Shown here: positions 1-7,951 of the stretch, piece after piece
Position numbering within the stretch: position 1 is the first letter of the stretch
Layout of the letters: every line of letters begins with the position of its first letter
Assembly: GCF_002968015.1 (NCBI RefSeq)
Contig: NZ_PUIP01000008.1
Coordinates: 248,001-312,000 of the forward strand
Reading direction: 5' to 3'
Origin: Massilia phosphatilytica
GTDB lineage: Bacteria; Pseudomonadota; Gammaproteobacteria; Burkholderiales; Burkholderiaceae_D
Length of the DNA stretch: 64,000 nt
The notes under the pieces: model-generated
Database searches by the model: none
The model's input: only the letters and a program-made list of their open reading frames with translations
Told to the model about the DNA's origin: nothing
Program-made: the position numbers and the translations under genes

Positions 1-250
1 GTGGGCCTTCACGGGCGACCCGAACGCCGGCGGCGCGGCCGGGGCGATCGTCAAGATGGAAGGCTGCAAGGCCGGCGGCAACAGCACGATCGTCTATTTC
101 AGCTGTGCCGACTGCGCCGTCGAAGCGGCGCGCGCCGCCGCGAACGGCGGGCGCATCTTCAAGGACAAGTTCTCGATCGGGCAGTACGGCCACATCGCCC
201 TCGTCGAAGATACCGAGGGCAACATGATCGGACTGCACTCGATGAATTGA
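1..250 (+). CDS. VOC/glyoxalase-family protein, C-terminal part only
   Basis: The reading frame is open from base 2 and ends with TGA at 248-250; the N-terminus lies before the window. The visible 82 residues read like the second half of a vicinal-oxygen-chelate (glyoxalase/bleomycin-resistance) domain. They include the stretch with 'VYFSCADCAVEAARAAANGG', a 'GQYGHIALVEDTEGNMIGLHS' type ending, and a Glu/Asp near the C-terminus where VOC metal ligands lie. This matches the YkcA/'glyoxalase superfamily enzyme' type that ends with a GNxIGLHS motif. It meets the next gene, which runs the other way and is also a VOC protein, with no base between the two stop codons. Substrate cannot be told. Confidence 0.8.
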   Translation, partial: WAFTGDPNAGGAAGAIVKMEGCKAGGNSTIVYFSCADCAVEAARAAANGGRIFKDKFSIGQYGHIALVEDTEGNMIGLHSMN

Positions 251-649
251 TTAGGCCTGGGGCGCCATCCAGGCCAGTTCCCAGATATGGCCATCGAGGT
301 CTTCGAACCCGTGGCCATACATGAAGCCGTGATCCTGCGGCGGCCGCGGCGCGCGGCCGCCGGCAGCAACGGCTTTCGCCACCAGCGTATCCACTTCCTC
401 GCGGCTCTCGCAGCTCAGGCAGACGAGGACCTCGGTCGCTTCCTTCGCCTGCACGATGGGCTTGTCGACGAACGTCTTGAAGAACGGTTCCGTGAGCAGC
501 ATCGCGTAGATGCTGCCGTCCGCGATCACCATGCACGCGCCGCTCTCGTTGGTGAACTGGGGATTGAACGTATAGCCCAGCGCCTCGAAGAATGCCTTGG
601 ATTTGTCCAGGTCCTTGACGGCCAGGTTGACGAAGATCTGCTTGTTCAT
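251..649 (-). CDS. VOC family protein (glyoxalase/dioxygenase-like)
   Basis: A protein of 132 residues beginning MNKQIFVNLAVKDLDKSK, the usual first beta-strand and helix of a single-domain VOC protein. It ends with 'GHGFEDLDGHIWELAWM', where the final His/Glu pair is the family's typical metal-binding strand. The start at 649 was chosen over an upstream ATG (685) because CAGGAGG sits at ideal distance before it. Family members of this length (about 130 aa) are usually called 'VOC family protein' or 'glyoxalase/bleomycin resistance'; most have no known substrate. The gene converges exactly on the preceding VOC gene, so the two may be old relatives, but they share little obvious identity. Confidence 0.88.
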   Translation of the reverse strand: MNKQIFVNLAVKDLDKSKAFFEALGYTFNPQFTNESGACMVIADGSIYAMLLTEPFFKTFVDKPIVQAKEATEVLVCLSCESREEVDTLVAKAVAAGGRAPRPPQDHGFMYGHGFEDLDGHIWELAWMAPQA

Positions 650-746
650 GATGCCTCCTGATTTGGGTAAAAGTGGATGCCACATCCCTACGACGAACGG
701 GGCATCACGAAATCGACAACGTCTTCAAAAAAATTTTCAAGCTTTA

Positions 747-1715
747 TCAGCCAGCGAGGAACCCGCTCAGCTTCGCCAGGTCGATGTTGCCGCCGCTGAC
801 GAGAATGCCGATCTTCTTGCCGCGGAGTTCATCCTGCATGCGCCGCGCCGCCGCGAAGCCGAGGCAGCCGGTCGGCTCGACGACGATCTTCATGCGCTCG
901 GCAAAGAAGCGCATGCATTGCACCAGCTCGTCGTCGGTGGCCGTCAGGATGTCGTCGACGTCGCGCCGGATGATCGGGAACGTGATGTTCCCCAGGTGCT
1001 GGGTCTGGGCGCCGTCGGCGATGGTCTGGGGGGTGTCGATGTGCACGATCGCGCCGCTGCGGAACGATTGCTGGCCATCGTTGCCCGCTTCCGGTTCCAC
1101 GCCGTACAGGCGGCATGACGGAGACAACGCGCGCGTGGCCAGCGCGGAGCCGGACAGCAGGCCGCCGCCGCCCAGGCACACGAAGAATGCGTCCAGCGGT
1201 CCCACTTCTTCGAACAGTTCTTTCGCGGCCGTGCCCTGCCCCGCGATCACGTCCGGGTGGTCGTACGGCGGGATCAGGGTGAGGCCGTGCTTCTGCGCGA
1301 GGTCGCGGCCGATCTGTTCGCGGTCTTCGGTGTAGCGGTCGTACAGCACGACGTTGCCGCCATAGCCGCGCGTGGCGGCGACCTTGGCGGCCGGGGCGTC
1401 CTGCGGCATCACGATCGTGGCGGGAATGCCGAGCAGCTTCGCGGACAGCGCGATGGCCTGCGCGTGGTTCCCCGACGAGAACGCGACGACGCCGGCGCGA
1501 CGCTGCTCGGGCGAGAACTTCATCAGCGCGTTGTAGGCGCCGCGGAACTTGAAGGCGCCCATGCGCTGCATGTTCTCGCACTTGAAAAAGACCTGGGCGC
1601 CGAAGGCCTCGTCGACGGTACGCGACGTCAGCACCGGGGTGCGGTTGGCGACGCCGGCGATGCGGGATGCCGCCTGGACGACATCATCGTAAGTGGGGAG
1701 TGGAATGGAGCTCAT
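747..1715 (-). CDS. PLP-dependent threonine/serine dehydratase-like enzyme (serine racemase / threo-3-hydroxyaspartate ammonia-lyase type)
   Basis: 322 residues of a fold-type II PLP enzyme. The PLP lysine is in 'MGAFKFRGAYNAL' (near residue 53), the cofactor-binding Asn loop is 'FSSGNHAQAIA' and the phosphate loop is the glycine-rich 'CLGGGGLLSG'. It ends with 'ILVSGGNIDLAKL', the signature found in serine racemases, short threonine dehydratases and threo-3-hydroxyaspartate ammonia-lyases. There is no C-terminal ACT domain, so it is the catabolic/short type rather than IlvA. Start at 1715 follows AAAGGAAAACAGG. It probably deaminates a hydroxy-amino acid to a keto acid in the cytoplasm; which one is not decided by sequence. 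Confidence 0.88.
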   Translation of the reverse strand: MSSIPLPTYDDVVQAASRIAGVANRTPVLTSRTVDEAFGAQVFFKCENMQRMGAFKFRGAYNALMKFSPEQRRAGVVAFSSGNHAQAIALSAKLLGIPATIVMPQDAPAAKVAATRGYGGNVVLYDRYTEDREQIGRDLAQKHGLTLIPPYDHPDVIAGQGTAAKELFEEVGPLDAFFVCLGGGGLLSGSALATRALSPSCRLYGVEPEAGNDGQQSFRSGAIVHIDTPQTIADGAQTQHLGNITFPIIRRDVDDILTATDDELVQCMRFFAERMKIVVEPTGCLGFAAARRMQDELRGKKIGILVSGGNIDLAKLSGFLAG

Positions 1716-1755
1716 CCTGTTTTCCTTTTGGGCTGTTGGATGGCAGGCATTCTAC

Positions 1756-3744
1756 TCAGCCCGGAATGGACGCGTCGAGGATCGCGTATAACTCCTGCAC
1801 GTCGAGCGGCTTGACGAGGTGGTGGTCGAAGCCCGCAGCCAGCGAACGCCGGCGGTCGCTGTCCTGGCCATAGCCCGTCGTGGCCACGAGCAGCGCGCCG
1901 GCGGTGGCCGGCTCGGCGCGCAGGCGCTGCGCCAGCATGTTGCCGTCCATGTCCGGCAGGCCGATGTCGATCAGGCAGGCCTGCGGCCGCTCGGCGCGCG
2001 CCCGTTCGAGCGCGCGCCGCGGCTCGTGCTCCACCGAGACCCGGTGCCCCGCAGCCTCCAGCAGCATGGCGAGCATGTCGGCGGCATCCGCGTTGTCGTC
2101 CACGACGAGGATGCGCAGCACGCGCAGCGTCTCCGCCGCCAGCACCGCCTGCGGATCCGCCTGCGCAACGCCGCCCGCGAGGCGCGGCAGACGCACGCTG
2201 AAGGTGCTGCCCTGCCCCAGGCCCGGGCTGGCGCAGCTCGCCGTGCCGCCATGCAGTTCGACGAGGCTCTTCACGAGCGCGAGGCCCAGTCCGAGGCCGC
2301 CCGTCGACCGGTCCGACGTGCGCTCGGCCTGCACGAACAGGCCGAACGCGCGCGCCACGACGTCCGGCGTCATGCCGACGCCGTCGTCGGCGACGCTGAC
2401 CGTCACGTGCGTGGCGTCCGCCGTGGCGGTCACGCGGATCGTGCCGCCCTCGCGCGTGTACTTGGCCGCGTTGTTGAGGATGTTGCTGACGACCTGCACG
2501 AGACGCTTGCCGTCGCCCGGCACGAGCGTCGCACCCGGCGCCAGGTCCAGCGCCAGCGTGTGGCCGCGTGCCGCGACGAGCGGCGCCACCTGCTCCACGG
2601 CGTCGCGCACGATGTCCTTCACGTCCAGCGCCGTGCGCTCCAGCGTGATCAGGCCGCGCGTGACGCGCGACACGTCGAGCAGGTCGTCGATCAGTTCCGT
2701 CATGTGCGTGACCTGGCGGCCGATGATCTGGCTCGTCGTGCGCACCCGGTCCGCATCCAGGCGTCCCGTCTGCAGCAGCGCGGCCGCCGTGCCGATCGGC
2801 GCGAGCGGATTCCTCAGTTCGTGCGCCAGCATGGCGAGGAATTCGTCCTTGCGGCGGTCCGATTCCTTCAGCTTTTCTTCGGCCAGCTTGCGCTCGGTGA
2901 TGTCGCTGGCGACGCCGAACCATTCCTCGACCTCGCCGTCCTCGCCCACGATCGGCACGGCGCGCGACAAGGTCCAGCCGATGCTGCCGTCCACCCGCAG
3001 CACGCGGTGTTCGAGTTCGAAGGCGGACCGGGTCGCGATCGCCCTGTCGATGGCCGCGAGCACCCGCGGGTGTTCGTCCGGCGGCACGTAATCCTGCACC
3101 CACGACCGCGCCGGCGCCGCCATGTCCTTGATGAAGCCGCGCCCGTCCACCGGCCGCATCTCGCTCCAGTCGGCGCACATGCTGTAGATGACGTCGGACG
3201 TGGCGGCCGTCAGCGCCTGGTGGCGCGACGTGGCCCGGTCCAGCTGCTGCCGCTGCGCCGCGCGCGCCTGCTCCGCCTCGACCTGGTCGGTGATCTCGAT
3301 GACGGTGGCCAGCACACCCGCAAACAATCCGTCGGCACCCCGCACGGGGCCGTAGTACAGGTCGAACCAGGATTCGCGCGGCCCGCCGTCGCGCTCGAGC
3401 AGGAAACTGACGTTCTGGTGGGTCTCGTGGTTGCCGGCCAGGCAGTTGGCCAGCATGCGGCCGTTGAAATGCCAGGCTTCGGGCCAGGCATCGCGCAGCG
3501 ACCCGCCGAGGGTGGCCGGATGCCGCTGGCCGCAGACGACCGCATAACCGTCGTTGTACAGCAGGATGCCGTCCGGGCCCCACAGCAGCGCCGTCGGCAC
3601 CGGACTCTCGAGCAGCGTGTCGACGAGGCCGCGCAACCGTTCCGGCCAGCCGGACACCGGACCGAGGGGCGTGCCGCGCCAGTCGCGCGTGCGGATCAGG
3701 GCCGCGATGTCGCCGCCGGCGTAAGGCCATTCCATGTCGTCCAT
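1756..3744 (-). CDS. Hybrid sensor histidine kinase (PAS-PAS-HisKA-HATPase-REC)
   Basis: About 662 residues. Order of domains: an N-terminal PAS-like region (about 30-150), a second PAS/PAC ending in 'VASDITERKLAEEKLK', and a HisKA box 'LAMLAHELRNPLAPI' with the phospho-acceptor His. A HATPase follows ('NILNNAAKYT', 'DDGVGM', 'GGLGLGLALVKSLVELHGG'). Last is a receiver domain with 'ILVVDDNADAAD', acceptor Asp in 'CLIDIGLPDMDG' and the conserved Lys near the end. No membrane segment is visible, so it is probably soluble and senses an internal cue through PAS. Start 3744 has AGGCAGGGACGC before it; an ATG at 3795 in the same frame is possible but has a poorer ribosome site. No partner regulator lies beside it; its target is unknown. 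Confidence 0.88.
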   Translation of the reverse strand: MDDMEWPYAGGDIAALIRTRDWRGTPLGPVSGWPERLRGLVDTLLESPVPTALLWGPDGILLYNDGYAVVCGQRHPATLGGSLRDAWPEAWHFNGRMLANCLAGNHETHQNVSFLLERDGGPRESWFDLYYGPVRGADGLFAGVLATVIEITDQVEAEQARAAQRQQLDRATSRHQALTAATSDVIYSMCADWSEMRPVDGRGFIKDMAAPARSWVQDYVPPDEHPRVLAAIDRAIATRSAFELEHRVLRVDGSIGWTLSRAVPIVGEDGEVEEWFGVASDITERKLAEEKLKESDRRKDEFLAMLAHELRNPLAPIGTAAALLQTGRLDADRVRTTSQIIGRQVTHMTELIDDLLDVSRVTRGLITLERTALDVKDIVRDAVEQVAPLVAARGHTLALDLAPGATLVPGDGKRLVQVVSNILNNAAKYTREGGTIRVTATADATHVTVSVADDGVGMTPDVVARAFGLFVQAERTSDRSTGGLGLGLALVKSLVELHGGTASCASPGLGQGSTFSVRLPRLAGGVAQADPQAVLAAETLRVLRILVVDDNADAADMLAMLLEAAGHRVSVEHEPRRALERARAERPQACLIDIGLPDMDGNMLAQRLRAEPATAGALLVATTGYGQDSDRRRSLAAGFDHHLVKPLDVQELYAILDASIPG

Positions 3745-3867
3745 GCGTCCCTGCCTTCCGGAACAATCAAATTCATCAATTCTAACACCCGGCATGCATT
3801 CCCGATATGGATGAGCTTGTTGCGGTTATGAGACGTGCAATGGTTGCCTTCATGGAAATTCATTAAT

Positions 3868-6285
3868 ATGCAATTTTTCCCTGGAGCCCACCCCTTGAAA
3901 CTCACAACGATCCGCCAGTCCGTCCTGCTGGGCCTGTATGGCAGCGCGGCACTGGCTTTCGCGCCGGCCGCCTTCGCACAAAATGCCACCGCGCCCGCCG
4001 CTTCCGACGCCAACATCCAGAGCGTCAACATCGTCGGCTCGCGCCGCGTCGGCAACACGTCGTCCACCGATACCCCGGTTCCCGTCGACTACATCCCGCT
4101 GACGAAGGCCGCCGAGCAGAGCGGCCAGTTCGACCTGGCCCAGACCCTGGCCAACATCTCGCCGTCGTTCAACTCGACGCGCCAGACCGGTGCCGACGGC
4201 GCCGACCTGGTCGACTCGGCCGCCCTGCGCGGTCTCGGCTCCGACCAGACGCTCGTGCTCGTGAACGGCAAGCGCCGCCACACGACCGCCCTCGTGAACC
4301 TGTTCGGCGCGCGCAACCGCGGCAACACGGGCACGGACATGAACGCGATTCCCGTCCTCGCCATCAAGAACGTGCAGGTGCTGCGCGACGGCGCCGCCGC
4401 ACAATACGGCTCGGACGCCATCGCCGGCGTGATCAACGTCGAGCTGCGCAAGGACCTCGGCTGCGAAGCCGTTGCCGGTTTCGGCGAATATTCGAAGCAC
4501 GACGGCAAGAACTGGCTCGCATCGGCCTACTGCGGCGTGGCTGTGGCGGACGGCGTGCTGGGCATCACCGGCGAATACTACGACCGCGGCCGCTCCAACC
4601 GCGCCGACCCGGGCAGCCTGCGCATCATCGGCGACACCAAGTCGAAGAACGAGACCGTCTACGTGAACGGCGAATTCCCGGCCGGCCCGGGCAAGCTGTA
4701 CCTGACGGCCGGCGCCCAGACGCGCGACGCGTCGTCGGCCGCGTGGGCACGCGGCGGCATCGGTTCGGACGACATCCCGTCGCGCAACTCGGCCGCCATG
4801 TACCCGGACGGCTTTGTCCCGTTCATCAACGGCGACATCGACGACCGCTACGGCATCATCGGCTACCGCACCCGCATCGGCGACTGGGCCAGCGATTTCT
4901 CGCAGACCTATGGCTACAACCGGATGCGCTACAACATTGCGCACACGCTCAACGCGTCGATCGCGAACCTGGACCTGATCAATGGCGGCAAGGGCATCAG
5001 CCCGTCGCAGTTCGACGCCGGCGGCTTCTCGTTCCGCCAGCTGACGACCAACGCCGACTTCAGCCGTTTCTATGACGACGTCCTCGGCGGCCTGAACGCC
5101 GCGTTCGGCTTCGAATACCGCAAGGAAAACTACCAGATCGCCGCGGGCGAGCCGGGTTCGTACAACGACGTCGACGGACTGGGCTTCGGCGGCAATGCCG
5201 GCAGCCAGGGCTTCCCGGGCTTCCAGCCGGGCGACGCCACCTCGCGCGACCGTCACAGCTCCGCCGCCTACCTCGACTTCGAGGCCGACATCGCCCCGCG
5301 CACCAAGCTGCAGGCCGCCGTACGCCACGAGCGCTACTCCGACTTCGGCTCGACGACGACCGGCAAGCTGGCCGGCGCCTTCAAGGCCACGGACGACCTG
5401 CTGCTGCGCGCATCGGCCAGCACGGGCTTCCGCGCACCGTCCCTGCAACAGGTCTATTTCTCGTCGACCTTCACCGACTTCGTCAGCGGCGTGCCGATGG
5501 ACGTCGTGCTCGCGCCGAACGGCGGCAAGGTCGCGAACGCGGCCGGCATCCCGAAGCTGCATGAAGAGAAATCGAAGAGCTACACGCTGGGCGCGACGTG
5601 GACGCCGACGAAGGCCATCTCCGTCACGGCCGACCTGTACCACATCCAGATCGACAACCGCATCGTGCTGTCGGGCCGCTTCGACGCCGACAACTACCCG
5701 GCCCTGGGCGCCATCCTGCAAAACCTCGGCGTGGGCCAGGCGCAGTTCTTCGTGAACTCCGTCGACACGCGCACGCGCGGCCTGGACCTGACCGCGTCGC
5801 ACCGCACCAACCTGGGCGCCGGCAAGCTGGCCACGTATCTCGCCATGAACTTCAGCAAGACCGAAGTGACGGGCGTGCACGCCCCGGCCGCGCTGGCCGG
5901 CTACGAAGACGTGCTGCTGTCCGAACGCGAGCGCCTGTTCATCGAACAGGGCGGCCCGCGCCGCAAGGCCACGCTGGACTTCGATTACACGCTGGGCCAG
6001 CTGGAATCGGACTTCCGCATCATCCACTACGGTCCGCAGACGCTGGGCACGTTCTCCGGTTCGCCGGTGCCGAACCAGTATTACAAGGCCAAGACGTCGG
6101 CCGACCTCGCGTTCACGTGGTCGTTCACCGAGAAGACCAAGCTGACCGTCGGCGGCACGAACATCTTCAACGTGCATCCGACCCAGCAGAATCCGGACGA
6201 GACGGATAACGGCTTCAAGTATGAAAGCGTGCAGTTCGGCCTGAATGGCGCCGCCTACTTCGCACGTCTGTCGCACAAGTTCTGA
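3868..6285 (+). CDS. TonB-dependent outer-membrane receptor
   Basis: Roughly 800 residues with a signal peptide, an N-terminal plug domain ('SVNIVGSRR', 'LRGLGSDQTLVLVNGKRRH', 'IKNVQVLRDGAAAQYGSDAIAGVINV') and a C-terminal beta-barrel ending in aromatic Phe ('ARLSHKF'). It imports a large substrate across the outer membrane using TonB energy. Two starts compete: ATG at 3868, and TTG at 3895, which is preceded by GGAG at 8 nt and gives a compact signal peptide MKLTTIRQSVLLGLYG...; the TTG start looks biologically better. The divergent neighbour is a hybrid kinase. The substrate is not known; the plug style is that of receptors often tied to iron or sugar uptake. A strong terminator follows. 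Confidence 0.9.
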   Translation: MQFFPGAHPLKLTTIRQSVLLGLYGSAALAFAPAAFAQNATAPAASDANIQSVNIVGSRRVGNTSSTDTPVPVDYIPLTKAAEQSGQFDLAQTLANISPSFNSTRQTGADGADLVDSAALRGLGSDQTLVLVNGKRRHTTALVNLFGARNRGNTGTDMNAIPVLAIKNVQVLRDGAAAQYGSDAIAGVINVELRKDLGCEAVAGFGEYSKHDGKNWLASAYCGVAVADGVLGITGEYYDRGRSNRADPGSLRIIGDTKSKNETVYVNGEFPAGPGKLYLTAGAQTRDASSAAWARGGIGSDDIPSRNSAAMYPDGFVPFINGDIDDRYGIIGYRTRIGDWASDFSQTYGYNRMRYNIAHTLNASIANLDLINGGKGISPSQFDAGGFSFRQLTTNADFSRFYDDVLGGLNAAFGFEYRKENYQIAAGEPGSYNDVDGLGFGGNAGSQGFPGFQPGDATSRDRHSSAAYLDFEADIAPRTKLQAAVRHERYSDFGSTTTGKLAGAFKATDDLLLRASASTGFRAPSLQQVYFSSTFTDFVSGVPMDVVLAPNGGKVANAAGIPKLHEEKSKSYTLGATWTPTKAISVTADLYHIQIDNRIVLSGRFDADNYPALGAILQNLGVGQAQFFVNSVDTRTRGLDLTASHRTNLGAGKLATYLAMNFSKTEVTGVHAPAALAGYEDVLLSERERLFIEQGGPRRKATLDFDYTLGQLESDFRIIHYGPQTLGTFSGSPVPNQYYKAKTSADLAFTWSFTEKTKLTVGGTNIFNVHPTQQNPDETDNGFKYESVQFGLNGAAYFARLSHKF

Positions 6286-6297
6286 TCGGTTGTCCAT

Positions 6298-6337
6298 GAA
6301 ACGTCGTTCCCGGCATGGCCGGGGGCGACGTTTTTTA
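6298..6337 (+). terminator. Rho-independent terminator after the TonB receptor
   Basis: An AAACGTCG arm pairs with CGACGTTT across an inner CCCGGC/GCCGGG hairpin and runs into TTTTTTATT. It lies 13 bases after the receptor stop codon. Confidence 0.85.
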
Positions 6338-6492
6338 TTGGCTCCAGCGTTTTCAGGACATCGCGTTTCCGAGCCGAACTCAACGCATCCACCAGGCATC
6401 GTCGCTTAACGCACGCGAACTGGAAATCGCATCCGTAAAACCTGTGCTATGTTTCGTACCGCTGATGCATAACAGGTTGTCGACGGATCGAT

Positions 6493-7545
6493 ATGAGCTT
6501 CCCCAAAGAAACCGTAGTTCCGGACAAGTTTGCAGACCGCGCCCTGCCCGTCGGCCCAATGCCGGACCCGGCCGTGGTCGCGCGGCAAGCGCCGGATGGC
6601 CTGCCCCTGCTGTCGCTCGTCGTGCCGTTCTACAACGAGCAGGACATGATCCCGCACTTCTTCAGCGGCGTGATTCCGGAACTCGAACGCATTCCGAACA
6701 TCCGCTTCGAGATCCTGTGCGTGAACGACGGCAGCCGCGACCGCACGCTCGATTCCCTCATCGCGTACGCCCACGCGGATGCGCGCGTGCGTGTCGTCGA
6801 TCTCACGCGCAATTTCGGCAAGGAAGCAGCGCTGACGGCCGCCATCTTCGAAGCGCGCGGCGACCTCATCGTGCCGTTCGATGCCGATCTGCAAGACCCG
6901 CCCGACGTCGTCGGCAAGTTGGTCGAAAAATGGCGCGAAGGCTATGACGTCGTGCTGGCCAAGCGGGCCGACCGTGAGTCCGATTCGCTGCTGAAAAAGT
7001 GGACCGCGCAATTTTTCTACCGCATCCACAATGACATGGCCGACCTGCCGATCCCGGAAAACGTCGGCGATTTCCGTTTATTCACCCGTCATGTCGCCAA
7101 TGCCCTCAAGGCGCTGCCGGAATCGTGCCGCTTCATGAAGGGCTTGTTCGCGTGGGTAGGCTTCAAGACGGCCGTCGTCGAATACAAGCGCGCACCGCGC
7201 GCGGCGGGCAAGACCAAATTTTCCGGTTGGAAGCTGTGGAATTTCGCGCTGGAAGGCATCACCAGCTTTTCGACGCTGCCGCTGCGCGTCTGGACCTACC
7301 TGGGCGTCTCGGTGGCGATCTTCGCGCTGACGCGCGCGTTCTGGCTCGTCATCCGCACGATGTTGTATGGTGTCGACGTGCCCGGCTATGCGTCGCTGGC
7401 GACGGCGATCCTGCTGCTCGGCGGCATCCAGCTGATCGGCATCGGCGTGCTCGGCGAATACGTGGGCCGCATCTACCTGGAATCGAAGGGCCGGCCCGTG
7501 TACCTCGTGCGCAAGCGCTACGAACAGGCGATGGCCCATGCCTGA
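6493..7545 (+). CDS. Glycosyltransferase family 2, GtrB/dolichyl-phosphate-sugar synthase type
   Basis: 350 residues. A GT-A fold starts near residue 38 ('LSLVVPFYNEQDMIPHFF') with the nucleotide-binding Asp in 'CVNDGSRDRT' and the metal-binding 'PFDADLQDP' motif. Two transmembrane helices follow near residues 262-325, and the end 'GEYVGRIYLESKGRPVYLV' is typical of GtrB / polyprenyl-phosphate glucosyltransferases. It should move a sugar from a nucleotide donor to undecaprenyl phosphate at the inner face of the membrane. The next gene (GtrA-like) overlaps it by 8 bases and the third gene is a GT39-like integral membrane transferase, the classic three-part set for sugar flipping and transfer outside the membrane. 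Confidence 0.92.
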   Translation: MSFPKETVVPDKFADRALPVGPMPDPAVVARQAPDGLPLLSLVVPFYNEQDMIPHFFSGVIPELERIPNIRFEILCVNDGSRDRTLDSLIAYAHADARVRVVDLTRNFGKEAALTAAIFEARGDLIVPFDADLQDPPDVVGKLVEKWREGYDVVLAKRADRESDSLLKKWTAQFFYRIHNDMADLPIPENVGDFRLFTRHVANALKALPESCRFMKGLFAWVGFKTAVVEYKRAPRAAGKTKFSGWKLWNFALEGITSFSTLPLRVWTYLGVSVAIFALTRAFWLVIRTMLYGVDVPGYASLATAILLLGGIQLIGIGVLGEYVGRIYLESKGRPVYLVRKRYEQAMAHA

Positions 7546-7951
7546 ACGCGGCGGCGTGGGCCGCTTTCTCACCTATGCGGCGGTCGGCCTGGCGGGGACG
7601 GCCGGACACTATGCCTTCCTGCTCACGGCCGTCTCGTTCGGCGTGCTGGCCCCCGTGCCGGCGTCCGTCGCCGGCGCACTCGTCGGGGCCGTCATCAACT
7701 TCGTGCTGAATGCCGTCGTCACGTTCCGCGGCCACGCGCATTCGCATTCGCACCTGGCCTGGCGCACGGCCGCACGCTTCTTCGCGACCGCCGGCGTCGC
7801 CGCCGCCCTCAACGGTGCCGCGATGGCTGTGCTCGTGAACGGCGCGCGCCTCGACTATCGCCTGGCCCAGGTCCTCGTGACGGGCACGCTGCTGTGCGCC
7901 ACCTATGTCGTGAACTCGCTATGGACATTTCAAGCCAGCAAGGCCCGCTGA
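7538..7951 (+). CDS. GtrA family membrane protein (putative lipid-linked sugar flippase)
   Basis: 137 residues, mostly four hydrophobic helices ('FLTYAAVGLAGTAGHYAFLL', 'VAGALVGAVINFVLNAVVTF', and two more), ending 'TYVVNSLWTFQASKAR'. The 'NFxLNxxxTF' and 'N..WTF' signatures are those of GtrA/DPMS-associated proteins, which are thought to flip undecaprenyl-phosphate sugars. The start overlaps the end of the GT2 gene by 8 bases and the next gene begins inside its 3' end, so the three are translated together. A His-rich loop ('GHAHSHSHL', about residues 66-74) between helices 2 and 3 is a small oddity. Confidence 0.9.
   Translation: MPERGGVGRFLTYAAVGLAGTAGHYAFLLTAVSFGVLAPVPASVAGALVGAVINFVLNAVVTFRGHAHSHSHLAWRTAARFFATAGVAAALNGAAMAVLVNGARLDYRLAQVLVTGTLLCATYVVNSLWTFQASKAR

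Noticed and set aside
1819..3831. 670-residue plus-strand frame opposite the hybrid kinase
   Set aside because: Shadow frame; the kinase motifs are complete on the minus strand.
3850..6399. 849-residue minus-strand frame opposite the TonB receptor
   Set aside because: Arg/Val/Gln-rich shadow of a high-GC gene; the plus strand has a full TonB receptor with signal peptide and terminator.
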